Source: Microbulbifer sp. GL-2
GTDB lineage: Bacteria > Pseudomonadota > Gammaproteobacteria > Pseudomonadales > Cellvibrionaceae
Direction: 5' to 3'
Length of the DNA: 64,000 nucleotides
NCBI RefSeq assembly: GCF_007183175.1
Contig: NZ_AP019807.1
Location: 4,398,001 to 4,462,000, forward strand
Shown here: piece by piece, positions 1 through 8,317 of the stretch
Layout: each line of letters begins with the position of its first letter
Position numbering within the stretch: position 1 is the stretch's first letter
The notes under the pieces: model-generated
The model's database searches: none
What the model was told of the DNA's origin: nothing
What the model saw: only the letters and a program-made list of their open reading frames with translations
Position numbers and translations under genes: made by a program

Positions 1-19
1 GCCACTGCCGGCCAATACG

Positions 20-2110
20 TTATCCAGTCTCTCCATACTTCTGCTGGAATCGAAATTGCGAGCGCTTCAGAGCGACATCGGCGATGATGCTCTTCATCTC
101 GGCAATCAATTTTTCAGTTTGCATATCCAGGTGGCGCAATTCGGATTCGGACATATTGGCCTTGCCCTCTTCCCCAACGGCCTGGGCTTCCAACTTGCGC
201 GCTTCTGCAGAGAGTTTGGCCACCTTTTGCTGGGCCTCAGCCAAGCCCAACTGTTTCATTGCCTGTTCAAACTGCTGTTCCTGCTCCATCCTCGCGCGCT
301 GCTCGGGTGTCATATCATCGGGATCGAGACCGCGCCCAGTGGCTTCACGAATACGCTTCACGATTTCATCGCGCTTGGGTAAATCCGTACTCTCGACAAT
401 TAAGTCGAGCATCACCATCTGCAGCTCTGGTGGCAGACTACTGGCAAGCTCCATCATCCGCTGGGAAACCTGAGCGCGATAACTCGGCGTGCTGGTGATA
501 TCGCCCAAAACAACTTGCAGCTTGGCTTTAGTAACCAGGTTGGAGTGCGGCTGACCAGAACCTTCACTGCCATTCAGCACAATGATTTTGGTTTTGTCTG
601 GAGTGCCCACATTGCGCGCTACCTCATAGTCCTGGCGGTGACTGAGATCATTAATTACATGGGCCATCAGCATCTCACCCACCTGCTGCCGAGCGAAGCG
701 ATAGTTATCAGTGAGCTCCGCCAGTGTTGTACTGCCCTGCTGCTCTACCAGTGAATCTATGGCAACGCCTGACTTGGCTCCGCTCTCCTGGCCCAGAAAA
801 GCCGAATAGACTCCAGCAGTCTCCTGAATAATCTGCTGTGCCTCCTGCATAATGGAAAACTGCTGGGCGGCAACATGGGTCTCCTGTTCAATACGGAATG
901 CATTCTTGTCTTTGTTGCGGCGGTTAGGATTTAGGTTAACCACACCATCGGCGCGGTAAAACTCATCGAGCATATCTTCATCGGACAGATCCCCGGCGAG
1001 TGCATCCTCATCCTTGATGACCATCACTTTGTTTAAAAGAAAGGTCAGCTTTTGTCGACGCACATTCACCTCATTCTGTGCCGGCATCATGCGACGCCCT
1101 AATCCATAGGGCACACTGGTATTGTCCTCACGAAAACCCCAGAAAGGCACATAGGGAAAGTTGTTATGTGGATGCGGACTGGGTACATCCACCAGTCGAT
1201 GAGGGCCGATAAAATAAGCCAAGCGCATCTTGGGAAATGCCATATTGCGCACCTGCACCTTACCGCTGGTGAGTAATGCCTGATGCATTCGGTTACGCGG
1301 TTGCACTTCCATTACATGGCCGTCCCGGGTAAATATCACCGGTCGCTGAACATAGTGGCGGTAATAAACCTCATAGATCAGTGCACGCTCCCGATCACTG
1401 TCCCACCAATCCTGTAAAAACATATCGGTAGAAGTGTAATCCGAGTAAGCACCCAGTAAATCATCCCTCTGCATCAGCTGGTATTCAGTATCAAATCCAT
1501 CCCAGCCCTGGCAGGCAAACTCAATCAGGTTTTTGTAACCGGGGAATGCAAAAACCACCTGATCTTTATCCGCCCAACGCCTGCGCAACAACCATCGCGC
1601 ATTGGAGAGATCCGGTTCCGCATGCCAGTCCCAAAAGATCTCATTGCGATGCACACGCTTGCAGCGATAGGGATAGGCGAAGGGGTCGCTATTGCGGGAT
1701 ATCTCCACCCAGTCGAGGCCGCACTTCACCTGCCCGGCAAAGGCATCGGCACAGGCCTTATCTGCCCGTGTCATCCTTGCCGCTTCATTGAGCTTTTCGT
1801 TAATAGCTGCAGCCACTTCAACACTGTCGTCATCGTCAGGGCGTACTACCCAATCCGCACGGGTACGCGCCTCTAGACCAAGAACTCCATCAATCGCCGG
1901 CGCCATCAAGTTGTGAATCAGAATCGGCTGGCCGCGGGATTCCAGCACCTTGCGCATTTCAGGAGTAATCTGATTGCTATCGTAGTAAGCGCAGGCGCGG
2001 TCCGCTTCACTGCGCCATTCCGGCTGAACCCGCACATCATCAAGGAATCGCTCCAGTTTTTTCAACGCGAGGCCATCGTGGCTTTCCGCATAGTCAATTC
2101 CAAAGGACAT
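20..2110 (-). CDS. Phage portal protein, P22 gp1-like
   Basis: A 696-residue protein that would form the dodecameric DNA gate at one capsid vertex and dock the terminase. The N-terminal part (about residues 40-130: lone YYDSNQ, ILIHNLMAP, GLEARTRADW) and the Trp/Arg-rich middle resemble the P22-type portal family, and the length fits. The C-terminus is a long charged Gln/Glu/Ala coiled coil (about 600-690), as in P22-like portals. The ATG at 2110 overlaps the terminase stop by one base, so the two genes are coupled. The assignment is by family resemblance and position next to the terminase. The downstream capsid genes would lie beyond the left edge. Confidence 0.8.
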   Translation of the reverse strand: MSFGIDYAESHDGLALKKLERFLDDVRVQPEWRSEADRACAYYDSNQITPEMRKVLESRGQPILIHNLMAPAIDGVLGLEARTRADWVVRPDDDDSVEVAAAINEKLNEAARMTRADKACADAFAGQVKCGLDWVEISRNSDPFAYPYRCKRVHRNEIFWDWHAEPDLSNARWLLRRRWADKDQVVFAFPGYKNLIEFACQGWDGFDTEYQLMQRDDLLGAYSDYTSTDMFLQDWWDSDRERALIYEVYYRHYVQRPVIFTRDGHVMEVQPRNRMHQALLTSGKVQVRNMAFPKMRLAYFIGPHRLVDVPSPHPHNNFPYVPFWGFREDNTSVPYGLGRRMMPAQNEVNVRRQKLTFLLNKVMVIKDEDALAGDLSDEDMLDEFYRADGVVNLNPNRRNKDKNAFRIEQETHVAAQQFSIMQEAQQIIQETAGVYSAFLGQESGAKSGVAIDSLVEQQGSTTLAELTDNYRFARQQVGEMLMAHVINDLSHRQDYEVARNVGTPDKTKIIVLNGSEGSGQPHSNLVTKAKLQVVLGDITSTPSYRAQVSQRMMELASSLPPELQMVMLDLIVESTDLPKRDEIVKRIREATGRGLDPDDMTPEQRARMEQEQQFEQAMKQLGLAEAQQKVAKLSAEARKLEAQAVGEEGKANMSESELRHLDMQTEKLIAEMKSIIADVALKRSQFRFQQKYGETG

Positions 2111-3681
2111 TACATAGCCCTCCAGTTGCGCGGTGGCCGACGCCTTCCACGCTTGCCTCTCGGTTTTTCAGGCGCAGCCACAGGGATAGCCAGTGTTAAA
2201 GCCAGCGCTTCCGCTTCATCCGGAGAGCGCACTTCACGTTTTCTCATCTGCTCTTTGGTTTCCAGCACCAGCTGTTGCTTTACGTTGTAGGTGTACTGCG
2301 GGGCGATCAGGTCTGCATGCAAACTGTTTACATCGGGAATAGAAACGGGTCCATTCAACCAATCTGCTGTGTTGTCCCACATCTCAGCGCGCAGATTAAA
2401 ATACTTCTCCGGATCACTGGCCGCAGTACCCGCATTAATACCAATTACCGGGTAACCCATATCTTCCAGGGCATCAACAGTGCCTGCGCCCAGGCCTACT
2501 TCATCAACAAAGATGGCTTCCACAGGACTACCCTCTCCCGCACAGACATCGCACTCATTAGCAATCTTCGCGGCAAGTTGCGTGGTGCTGGTTTTTTGCA
2601 AACTTTTCAGGCCCCAGGCTTTGTTGCCTTTCCGATGAATCCAGCTGGCTCGATCACCGCCGTAGCGTGCTGGATCAACCCCAACGATATGAGCGCCGTA
2701 ATGACTGACAGAGTTTTCAACTCTCCTGCGTGCAGAAGCAACATGCGCCGTATTGATTAGCGTGTCTTGTCCCGACTGCTGGAAAGCATCCGCTGCGCAA
2801 AACGGATATTCCTGCAGGAAAAGCCATCCCCACTCGCCAACATCTCCACCGAGCTGAATATTTTTCTGATGCGCCCAGTAGATCTGGTCTCTGTCCAGAT
2901 TGTAGGTCTTAGCCGTTTCCAGCTCTGTATCACTGGACTTCCAATTAATAGGCGCTGTCTTGCGGTATTCCGGTTGCCAATACCAGGGTAGAAAGATCGC
3001 AATAAATTCCGATTCGCCGGACTCGGCTTTTTGCCACAGCTCATGAAAGTAGCCACCAATACCATTGGCAGTACTTTCAAATACGATCTCACTGTTCTCA
3101 CCTTCCGGTACCGCCTGTAGTACACCAGCTGCATGGGTTTCAGCATGAGGCCAGAAAGCGACTTCAGAACCATGAAAGTAATGAATTGTGCTGGAGCGAC
3201 AAGCACCTTTGCTGCCGGCGGTAGCCACCTTGTAGCCGCTGTCGTTCTGTGCGAAGTGCAGTTCCTTGGTGCTTGCGCTGGTCGTTATTGGCTTTAGCAG
3301 AGGGTGCAGGTTGTCGTGGTACCTGAACACCATATCGAACAGGTTATCTGTTGCCTGTTGTAAGTGAGTCAGGATGAAAGCCTTTACCGCCTTACGAAAC
3401 CGGGTCTTCCAGTAGTAGCGGCCTTCGACATAAGTGCTGATCCCCTGCTGGCGCCCTTTCAGGATCAGGGCTCGGACCATGCCCAATTCAAACAGCTGAT
3501 CTTCGAGACGGCTATGCACATAGCGTTGTGCGCGGTTGAGCTTTAGCGGTTCTAATGCACCGCGCTTGGTGGCGATCTTGAGTTGTTTTAAAGCAAAGAA
3601 GGCAAAGTCTTGAACACAGTTCTGCAGTAACCCCCGAACCGACTCCACTTCATCCGGGGAAATTTCAGCCTCAAGATCCAC
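2110..3681 (-). CDS. Phage terminase large subunit
   Basis: A 523-residue packaging motor ATPase and nuclease. A Walker-A-like GRQQGIST (residues 76-83) lacks the usual lysine at the GKS position but keeps the Arg seen in other large terminases. The C-terminal RNase H-like nuclease is clear, with acidic residues in IVGVDPARYGGD, IFVDEVGLGAGT and the late SPDEAEALAL. The start is GTG at 3681; it overlaps the small-subunit stop by one base. Position between small subunit and portal is the standard packaging order. Confidence 0.85.
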   Translation of the reverse strand: MDLEAEISPDEVESVRGLLQNCVQDFAFFALKQLKIATKRGALEPLKLNRAQRYVHSRLEDQLFELGMVRALILKGRQQGISTYVEGRYYWKTRFRKAVKAFILTHLQQATDNLFDMVFRYHDNLHPLLKPITTSASTKELHFAQNDSGYKVATAGSKGACRSSTIHYFHGSEVAFWPHAETHAAGVLQAVPEGENSEIVFESTANGIGGYFHELWQKAESGESEFIAIFLPWYWQPEYRKTAPINWKSSDTELETAKTYNLDRDQIYWAHQKNIQLGGDVGEWGWLFLQEYPFCAADAFQQSGQDTLINTAHVASARRRVENSVSHYGAHIVGVDPARYGGDRASWIHRKGNKAWGLKSLQKTSTTQLAAKIANECDVCAGEGSPVEAIFVDEVGLGAGTVDALEDMGYPVIGINAGTAASDPEKYFNLRAEMWDNTADWLNGPVSIPDVNSLHADLIAPQYTYNVKQQLVLETKEQMRKREVRSPDEAEALALTLAIPVAAPEKPRGKRGRRRPPRNWRAM

Positions 3682-4223
3682 TACTCAACCAGCTCGTCAA
3701 TCAGCGATTGCAGAGTAACTTTTACTTCTCTGTGTTCGCTAAAGGCCTGGACGTTCACATGCTTACCCAGAAGCTCCAGGTTCTTCGTTTTATCCGGCCA
3801 CTTGATCTTCTTGAGTACGCCAATCATCTGCCTATCATCGCCGCGTCCTTCCCAGAATTCGGCAAGATCCATTCCTCCCAAGTATTGCCGCCAGACTTTT
3901 GGCCACTCACTGATAGCTTTAAGCGAGCCGTCATCCTCGATAATGTCCAGCACATCCATCTGGTCGATTTCAACCAGGCGATTCAATACATAATCCGCAT
4001 TAATCTGAGTGCGTTTTGAGCGGGCTTTCTGCGCTTTATCGATATATACAGCTACCTCAGGTTTTCTCAGGAGTTTTGCCGCCTCTACTTCTGCACTGCG
4101 CTGAGCTGCTTTGGGGTAGGCTAACTTATAAGCCTTAGTTGCATTTAGATCTTTATCAACCAGATAGGCATCTGCGAAGACCTGCCACTTATCAGTAAGA
4201 TTATTGTGATTGCGTCTGGTCAT
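3681..4223 (-). CDS. Phage terminase small subunit
   Basis: A 180-residue DNA-recognition subunit. The N-terminus has the Terminase_2-type pattern (KWQVFADAYLVDKDLNATKA, then YPKAAQRSAEVEAAKLLRKPEV), a helix-turn-helix region that binds the packaging site. A short helical tail (LQSLIDELVE) probably contacts the large subunit. Its 5' end overlaps the upstream holin gene by 23 bases, showing one polycistronic late transcript. Confidence 0.8.
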   Translation of the reverse strand: MTRRNHNNLTDKWQVFADAYLVDKDLNATKAYKLAYPKAAQRSAEVEAAKLLRKPEVAVYIDKAQKARSKRTQINADYVLNRLVEIDQMDVLDIIEDDGSLKAISEWPKVWRQYLGGMDLAEFWEGRGDDRQMIGVLKKIKWPDKTKNLELLGKHVNVQAFSEHREVKVTLQSLIDELVE

Positions 4224-4416
4224 TCTGTTGCTCTTTCATAAGCTTGTGCCGTTGGTGTGAGTAATACCAATTCACCGCCAAACCCAGTGCAGCTATCACT
4301 ACGCCTATAAGACCAAGCCAGTTATCAGAGAGCCAGCCGGCAAATGTGCCAGCACCTACCACTATGATGTAACTAGCCTTATCCGGTAGTTCCCTCATCG
4401 CATCGTTCAGTGCCAT
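4201..4416 (-). CDS. Small class II-type holin
   Basis: 71 residues with two hydrophobic stretches (about 15-32 and 34-51) separated by DNW, and a charged hydrophilic tail rich in K, Q and H. That is the shape of a class II holin, which opens the inner membrane at lysis. It lies between a 3TM holin-like gene and the terminase. Assigned from topology and context, not from catalytic residues. Confidence 0.6.
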   Translation of the reverse strand: MALNDAMRELPDKASYIIVVGAGTFAGWLSDNWLGLIGVVIAALGLAVNWYYSHQRHKLMKEQQNDQTQSQ

Positions 4417-4871
4417 TAGAGATTGTCCGTCTGGGTACCTCGGTTTTTATCGTATGAGCGCATAGCACCTATACCGAGCATGGCCGTTATCATTGAGAAC
4501 AGTGCACCAGTTTCTAGCACTGGCGGTGGAGTCACCCCTGTAAGTATTGAGCCCTTAGCGCTGTAGATAGCCCAGACCCAACAGAGCAATGGATATAAAA
4601 CAAACTGATAAGCGAGAGCCAAGCCCCCAACCCAGCCAATCCAGGGACGCCAGCCAGCAACGAATATGCTTTTGTGTCTCGCCTCAGCTTCGTTAACCTT
4701 CAACTGGCCCAGGAGTAATTGAACCCGAGCATCAAGTTCTGCCAAGTCACCCTTCTGTCTCAGTTCTTCCAGCTTCCGCACTTCCTCAGCACGTTTAACC
4801 GGGTCAGGCCATATACGTTCAATGGCCATCTTCCCGGCATCAAAAATTGCCGTTAGTGGGTCAAAAGCCAT
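4416..4871 (-). CDS. Three-TM holin-like protein
   Basis: 151 residues. A charged amphipathic N-terminal half (EEVRKLEELRQKGDLAELDA, likely coiled coil) is followed by the motif FVAGWRPWIGWVGG and hydrophobic segments at about 80-98, 100-115 and 120-138. This matches the GTA_holin_3TM family of phage and gene-transfer-agent release proteins. It overlaps both neighbours by one base. With the 71-residue holin beside it, one may be the holin and the other an antiholin or accessory factor. Confidence 0.65.
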   Translation of the reverse strand: MAFDPLTAIFDAGKMAIERIWPDPVKRAEEVRKLEELRQKGDLAELDARVQLLLGQLKVNEAEARHKSIFVAGWRPWIGWVGGLALAYQFVLYPLLCWVWAIYSAKGSILTGVTPPPVLETGALFSMITAMLGIGAMRSYDKNRGTQTDNL

Positions 4872-5248
4872 TAGTAGCTCCAGATTGTGGGGCGGGTGCG
4901 CTCGCTGAGTATTGGTTCAAGGTCATCCAAGTGAAGGAACCGGCTTTTAAACTGTCCCTTCTGCTTTACACCTATACCGGTGAAGCCCTCCTCTTGGGCG
5001 ATTTGAATTAACCGGTAAGCTCGACCCAAGGCCACTTGAACATCAACAGCCTGCCCGGTGGCATGGGTCATAGTGGCGTTTAGCCTAGCGTTATGAACTA
5101 GGCAGCGGTAACCGGAATTGATAATCATTGGCTTGGCAAAGCGCTTCCTGACTCTTATCAGGCGCTTTAGCGTTTCTTCTTTAAAATAATTTTTGCCACA
5201 ACAACGACAGGCCAATTCCGACTCAGTGAAATAGTCGTTTTGGAACAT
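4871..5248 (-). CDS. M15 peptidase endolysin
   Basis: A 125-residue zinc D-Ala-D-Ala-type peptidase that cleaves peptidoglycan cross-links at lysis. The family motif is visible as HATGQAVDV (His and Asp zinc ligands) with a later FLHLDDL supplying the third His. An N-terminal SELACRCCGKNY gives a CRCCG cluster common in phage M15 enzymes. No signal peptide, so export depends on the adjacent holins. The ATG at 5248 follows a GAGG ribosome site. Confidence 0.8.
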   Translation of the reverse strand: MFQNDYFTESELACRCCGKNYFKEETLKRLIRVRKRFAKPMIINSGYRCLVHNARLNATMTHATGQAVDVQVALGRAYRLIQIAQEEGFTGIGVKQKGQFKSRFLHLDDLEPILSERTRPTIWSY

Positions 5249-5272
5249 GGGGCCTCAGGGGTTTTCAGACAC

Positions 5273-5295
5273 AAAAAAGCCCGCATTGAGCGGGC
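5273..5295 (-). terminator. Rho-independent terminator
   Basis: On the minus strand GCCCGC, a 5-nt loop and GCGGGC are followed by six T residues. It ends the transcript of the HExxH gene at 5330-6082 and separates it from the lysis genes. Confidence 0.7.
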
Positions 5296-5329
5296 CTTGA
5301 GATTATAGGGATATTTAACTAGCCAAAGA

Positions 5330-6082
5330 TTATTGCGGCCCTCCAAGCGCTGAGTAGGCGCTCTCTACAATCTTGCCATATTTTTCTCCGAGAGACATTC
5401 CAGTAAAAGTTTCCGCCACAAATTCAAGAGCATTCGTGGTCGCATATTGGCTAACATCAAAAGATGCATTTATCCATCCACAAGAGTTGTAAGCTTGAGC
5501 TGTCGATTCTCTCTTCAAGTCCCAAAAGATTTCAGGATGAAAATGTTCATGCAATGCATGCCCCATTTCATGGATCACAACCGCTTTTATCATCGAAGAT
5601 TCTTTAGGGTTTTTGAAAAGCTGCCGAGAAGTAACATCATACATATAGTCCGCAATACCACGAGCACGCCCCACTCCAGCGGTAACTCCACCTTTAACTG
5701 ATACACTTGGAGGTTTTTTACTTGGTTTAGCTGCCGACATATGATTCTTTATTCTTGACCCTAGAAAAATAGTAATATTCTCACCGTTCATGAAGGCAAT
5801 ATTTTTTACCATTTTATGATCACTAAGATATATTATGATCTTTTTATTAAGACCTTTATGAAAGCCAAATGAAGAAAGTATCTTAAAGGCATCACTGATA
5901 GCTGATATATACTGATTCTTTGACCCTGAAACATTCCCTGTTTTTATGATTACAGAAAAACCATGGAGGTTTTTAATTTCTGAAAGAACAGACACTCCCC
6001 CCTCATATACAAAGTGCCTTTGCTTTACAATTTCAGTAAACTCATATTCTCGCCCATTTCTAATATCAGATAACCCTGCCAT
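5330..6082 (-). CDS. Putative HExxH metallopeptidase, phage-associated
   Basis: About 250 residues and not a family I recognise. The C-terminal half has a gluzincin-like zinc site: VIHEMGHALHEHFHPE, and about 60 residues later ALEFVAETFTGM, whose Glu could be the third ligand. The N-terminal half is beta-rich with no clear motif; a Lys/Pro/Ser linker (AKPSKKPPSVSV) joins them. ATG at 6082 is preferred because a GGTGA precedes it; a GTG at 6091 is possible. Base composition is more A+T-rich than the terminase genes. It could be a phage morphogenesis or effector protein. Confidence 0.5.
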   Translation of the reverse strand: MAGLSDIRNGREYEFTEIVKQRHFVYEGGVSVLSEIKNLHGFSVIIKTGNVSGSKNQYISAISDAFKILSSFGFHKGLNKKIIIYLSDHKMVKNIAFMNGENITIFLGSRIKNHMSAAKPSKKPPSVSVKGGVTAGVGRARGIADYMYDVTSRQLFKNPKESSMIKAVVIHEMGHALHEHFHPEIFWDLKRESTAQAYNSCGWINASFDVSQYATTNALEFVAETFTGMSLGEKYGKIVESAYSALGGPQ

Positions 6083-6795
6083 ATTCACCACGTTCTATTT
6101 TTATTATCTAAATATACATCTCGGCAACACACATATTCAGCGTTCATACCGTGACCCACCATTCAATAACTATACATTTAAATTGGCGACACTCAGATTG
6201 TCATTTGGTGACACATCGACCGTGAAAAATGCTTTCTCAGTTCCCAACTTAGAAAGCACTGATGCCGGGGCAGACCTGAAGGAGGCTCTACTGTAGTGCC
6301 CTCCAGGCGCAAAGCCCCTAGAGTGAATGACTAAGATATTCCAGATTAGATTTAGTCCACTTTCGCTACCATTTAGCTATAGAGGCAAGTTCAGACATAG
6401 AAACTAAGGCATCATTTTTTCAGATGGATTTATGGCATAAAAAAACCGGCTTGGGGGCCGGCTTAAGAAAGGATGGTCGCTGCATGAAAACCAGAGCAGC
6501 TATGGGCACAGTAATCCCTAGCCACAAGTACTATCAATACATACAGACTGTATACATATACAACAATTTACTTATGCGACAATTCAAGAATCTGACACAC
6601 AAAAACCCAACAGTGGGGCTCAGGAATGATTTGGATCACACCTGAGGAGTGGGGCCTGACGCAATCTTAGTCCTAAAAAGATCGCAATATACAAGTTAAG
6701 TACAAATCAACGGAAAGATAAAATATTCTCTAAGTACCACTTCCCCTGCTACTCTTTTGGCGAAAACCCATATGTATCCAGTTAAGGAGCACATA
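6083..6795. other. Intergenic region with no convincing gene
   Basis: A+T-rich 0.7-kb gap between leftward phage genes and the rightward peptide gene. Besides the minus-strand terminator-like hairpin near 6440-6462, it has a loose inverted repeat (GGCTCAGG near 6616 with CCTGAG near 6640). Short open frames here lack ribosome sites and family resemblance. Confidence 0.4.
6438..6462 (-). terminator. Terminator-like hairpin
   Basis: On the minus strand GCCGG, a short C-rich loop and CCGG(T) are followed by seven T residues. No minus-strand gene is seen directly to its right, so it may end an unannotated RNA or a long transcript from the promoter-like repeat at 7086-7159. Confidence 0.5.
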
Positions 6796-7047
6796 ATGAA
6801 TCAATTGCCAAAAGAAGAGTTAACTATGATACCTGGCGGGAGTTTAATCACCGCTACCCCAGAAGAGGGAAGATCCTTAGCGATGATGATTGCTCGCCAT
6901 ACGATCCATAACATCCAATCAGACCTTGATAAGCTTGTAGCCGGTCGTGAAAAATATGCAACTGATCCAGATAGTTTAATAGCTGCAAGCCAGGTTGTAG
7001 CAATTGAATTTCAAACCATTGCAGCAGCTAACAACTACTGGAAGTGA
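6796..7047 (+). CDS. Double-glycine leader peptide, bacteriocin-like precursor
   Basis: 83 residues. The first 15 form a classic double-glycine leader: LPKEELTMIPGG fits the LSxxELxxIxGG pattern at the L(-12), E(-8), L(-7), I(-4), G(-2) and G(-1) positions. Cleavage after GG would release a 68-residue peptide that starts SLITATPEEG and ends AAANNYWK, probably helical and without cysteines. The start at 6796 is set by AAGGAG six bases upstream; the longer frame from 6757 would bury the leader. No C39 peptidase/ABC exporter or immunity gene is visible nearby, so function (bacteriocin, signal or other) is inferred from the leader only. Confidence 0.55.
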   Translation: MNQLPKEELTMIPGGSLITATPEEGRSLAMMIARHTIHNIQSDLDKLVAGREKYATDPDSLIAASQVVAIEFQTIAAANNYWK

Positions 7048-7085
7048 TGATACAGCTTGCCGTCCTCAGGTGGGCTTTGGGGCGT

Positions 7086-7159
7086 TTCGCTAGAAATCTG
7101 CATATTTATCCCAGCATGGAGTTTTTATACAATTCTGACACAGAGAAAGTCAAGGGTTT
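7086..7159. repeat. 74-bp direct repeat, copy 1
   Basis: Matches 8070-8143 at 70 of 74 positions in the same orientation. Read on the minus strand it contains TTGACT, 18 bases, then TATAAA, a strong sigma70-like promoter pointing left. Confidence 0.75.
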
Positions 7160-7196
7160 CCAATTGATTGGTTTTTGGGGTTTTTGCTAAGGGCCT

Positions 7197-7418
7197 CTAG
7201 GAAGAACAACAAGACTTCCCATCCTGCTGAACTGGCGGGCATGGAGCCGTTCCGTAAGAGCAAAATACACAGCAATCGCCCTTCTTAGGGCTTAGTAACT
7301 CACCACATTTTTTACATTCATAAAACCACTGGCAAGCATCTATAGGCATAGTTTCCGTGTGTTTGGAACCACACTTTGGACAGGTAATCGTAGACGTTCT
7401 ATTTATAGCTATCGCCAT
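7197..7418 (-). CDS. Small Cys-rich zinc-ribbon protein (GDCCVFCSYG type)
   Basis: 73 residues with CPKCGSKH at 14-21, CKKCGE in the middle, then GDCCVFCSYGTAPCPPVQ near the C-terminus, giving eleven cysteines. The first two CxxC pairs would form a zinc ribbon. The GDCCxFCSYG tail recurs in small proteins often found near metal-resistance and mobile genes, but the biochemical role is unknown to me. It lies between the two 74-bp repeats, suggesting mobility with its neighbour. Confidence 0.6.
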   Translation of the reverse strand: MAIAINRTSTITCPKCGSKHTETMPIDACQWFYECKKCGELLSPKKGDCCVFCSYGTAPCPPVQQDGKSCCSS

Positions 7419-7460
7419 TGCTTAATTGCCTTTTCCTGGAAACTTATATTTAGAATTCTA

Positions 7461-7979
7461 CTACCCAGCACCTAACTCACAGTCTATGGGCCTTTTTCTG
7501 CCCTGTTTAAGCCCAACCAAACCTCTGTATCTAGCCCTGAGCTGGTCAGCCTTAGGGTTTCTTCTATTTATGGAGCGCTCTCGTCTTGCAAACTCTAGCA
7601 ATATGATATCTTTTTCCTTCATAGATATGCGCTTTCCTGGTCTAGCCTGAAATCTTCGATTCCAGAAGTAAGCCTCAGCACCAAACTTATCTATGAACAG
7701 CTTCCTGATTACAGGACCATATATCTCTCTATCTTTGGGGCCCGTTCTATCCGCAATAAAGACATCACGAACAAATGCACCAGCTGAGTATTGTTTTCGT
7801 GACGAAATTGCCTCCCAAAAAGGAGAGGATAGGCAAAATCCATAATCAACACATAGATCTCCAAGCAAGTCCTGGAGACTTTCATACATATAGTTTCTTT
7901 TCATTAAAGCTATAGTCGCGCCAGCGACATGATACTTAGCGAGAACTCCTACTATGCTTAAGTATCCACTATAAATCAA
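7461..7979 (-). CDS. Hypothetical protein
   Basis: Up to 172 residues, no recognised domain. The C-terminal half is strongly basic (ARRERSINRRNPKADQLRARY), which hints at nucleic-acid binding. The longest frame uses a TTG start; an ATG at 7904 is an alternative and neither has a good ribosome site, so the 5' end is uncertain. It lies between the two 74-bp repeats. Confidence 0.4.
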   Translation of the reverse strand: MIYSGYLSIVGVLAKYHVAGATIALMKRNYMYESLQDLLGDLCVDYGFCLSSPFWEAISSRKQYSAGAFVRDVFIADRTGPKDREIYGPVIRKLFIDKFGAEAYFWNRRFQARPGKRISMKEKDIILLEFARRERSINRRNPKADQLRARYRGLVGLKQGRKRPIDCELGAG

Positions 7980-8037
7980 CGATGGAGCTACACCCGCAAG
8001 ACTCCAATACCGAGGAATCTATTTGAGAGCAGAAATG

Positions 8038-8062
8038 AAAAAGCCCGTATTAAACGGGCTTC
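8038..8062 (-). terminator. Rho-independent terminator
   Basis: On the minus strand GCCCGT, a TTAAT loop and ACGGGC are followed by TTTTTC. It sits about 45 bases downstream of the promoter-like sequence in repeat copy 2, so it would end a very short transcript. A second hairpin (AGCTTC, GCTAG loop, GAAGCT) lies just before it at 8067-8083. Confidence 0.65.
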
Positions 8063-8069
8063 AGAGAGC

Positions 8070-8143
8070 TTCGCTAGGAAGCTGCATATTTATCCCAGCA
8101 TGGGGTTTTTATACAGTTCTGACACAGAGAAAGTCAAGGGTTT
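8070..8143. repeat. 74-bp direct repeat, copy 2
   Basis: Second copy of the repeat at 7086-7159. It carries the same minus-strand promoter-like pair, TTGACT and TATAAA with 18-base spacing (8108-8138). Confidence 0.75.
8108..8138 (-). promoter_or_regulatory. Predicted sigma70 promoter in repeat copy 2
   Basis: Minus-strand -35 TTGACT and -10 TATAAA separated by 18 bases. Transcription would start near 8101 and meet the two hairpins at 8038-8083 within about 65 bases, the arrangement of a small RNA gene or a leader with attenuation for the gene at 7461-7979. Confidence 0.4.
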
Positions 8144-8170
8144 TGGTTCTCTATGGAATTTCACCCTAGC

Positions 8171-8260
8171 CTATCTCCTAACGTGTCTTTTTACTGCTAC
8201 AACTACGTGCCACACAAGAATAGCAAAAGCAATATAGAAAATTAAACTGATAAACTCCAT
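8171..8260 (-). CDS. Predicted 29-residue single-pass membrane peptide
   Basis: An ATG at 8260 preceded by AAGGAAGGT opens a 29-codon frame: MEFISLIFYIAFAILVW, a short beta-branched stretch, then the basic end KRHVRR. One hydrophobic helix with a positive C-terminus is typical of small membrane proteins or type I toxin peptides. Evidence is the strong ribosome site plus topology; no homology is claimed. Confidence 0.4.
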   Translation of the reverse strand: MEFISLIFYIAFAILVWHVVVAVKRHVRR

Positions 8261-8317
8261 ACCTTCCTTAAGAAACGAAGCCTCCCCCCTTAAAGTAGAC
8301 GCCACCTTATATTCATC

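Noticed and set aside
1..8276. Phage attachment site or tRNA target
   Set aside because: No tRNA-like sequence, no integrase and no repeat pair that spans the phage genes; the 74-bp repeats flank only two small genes.
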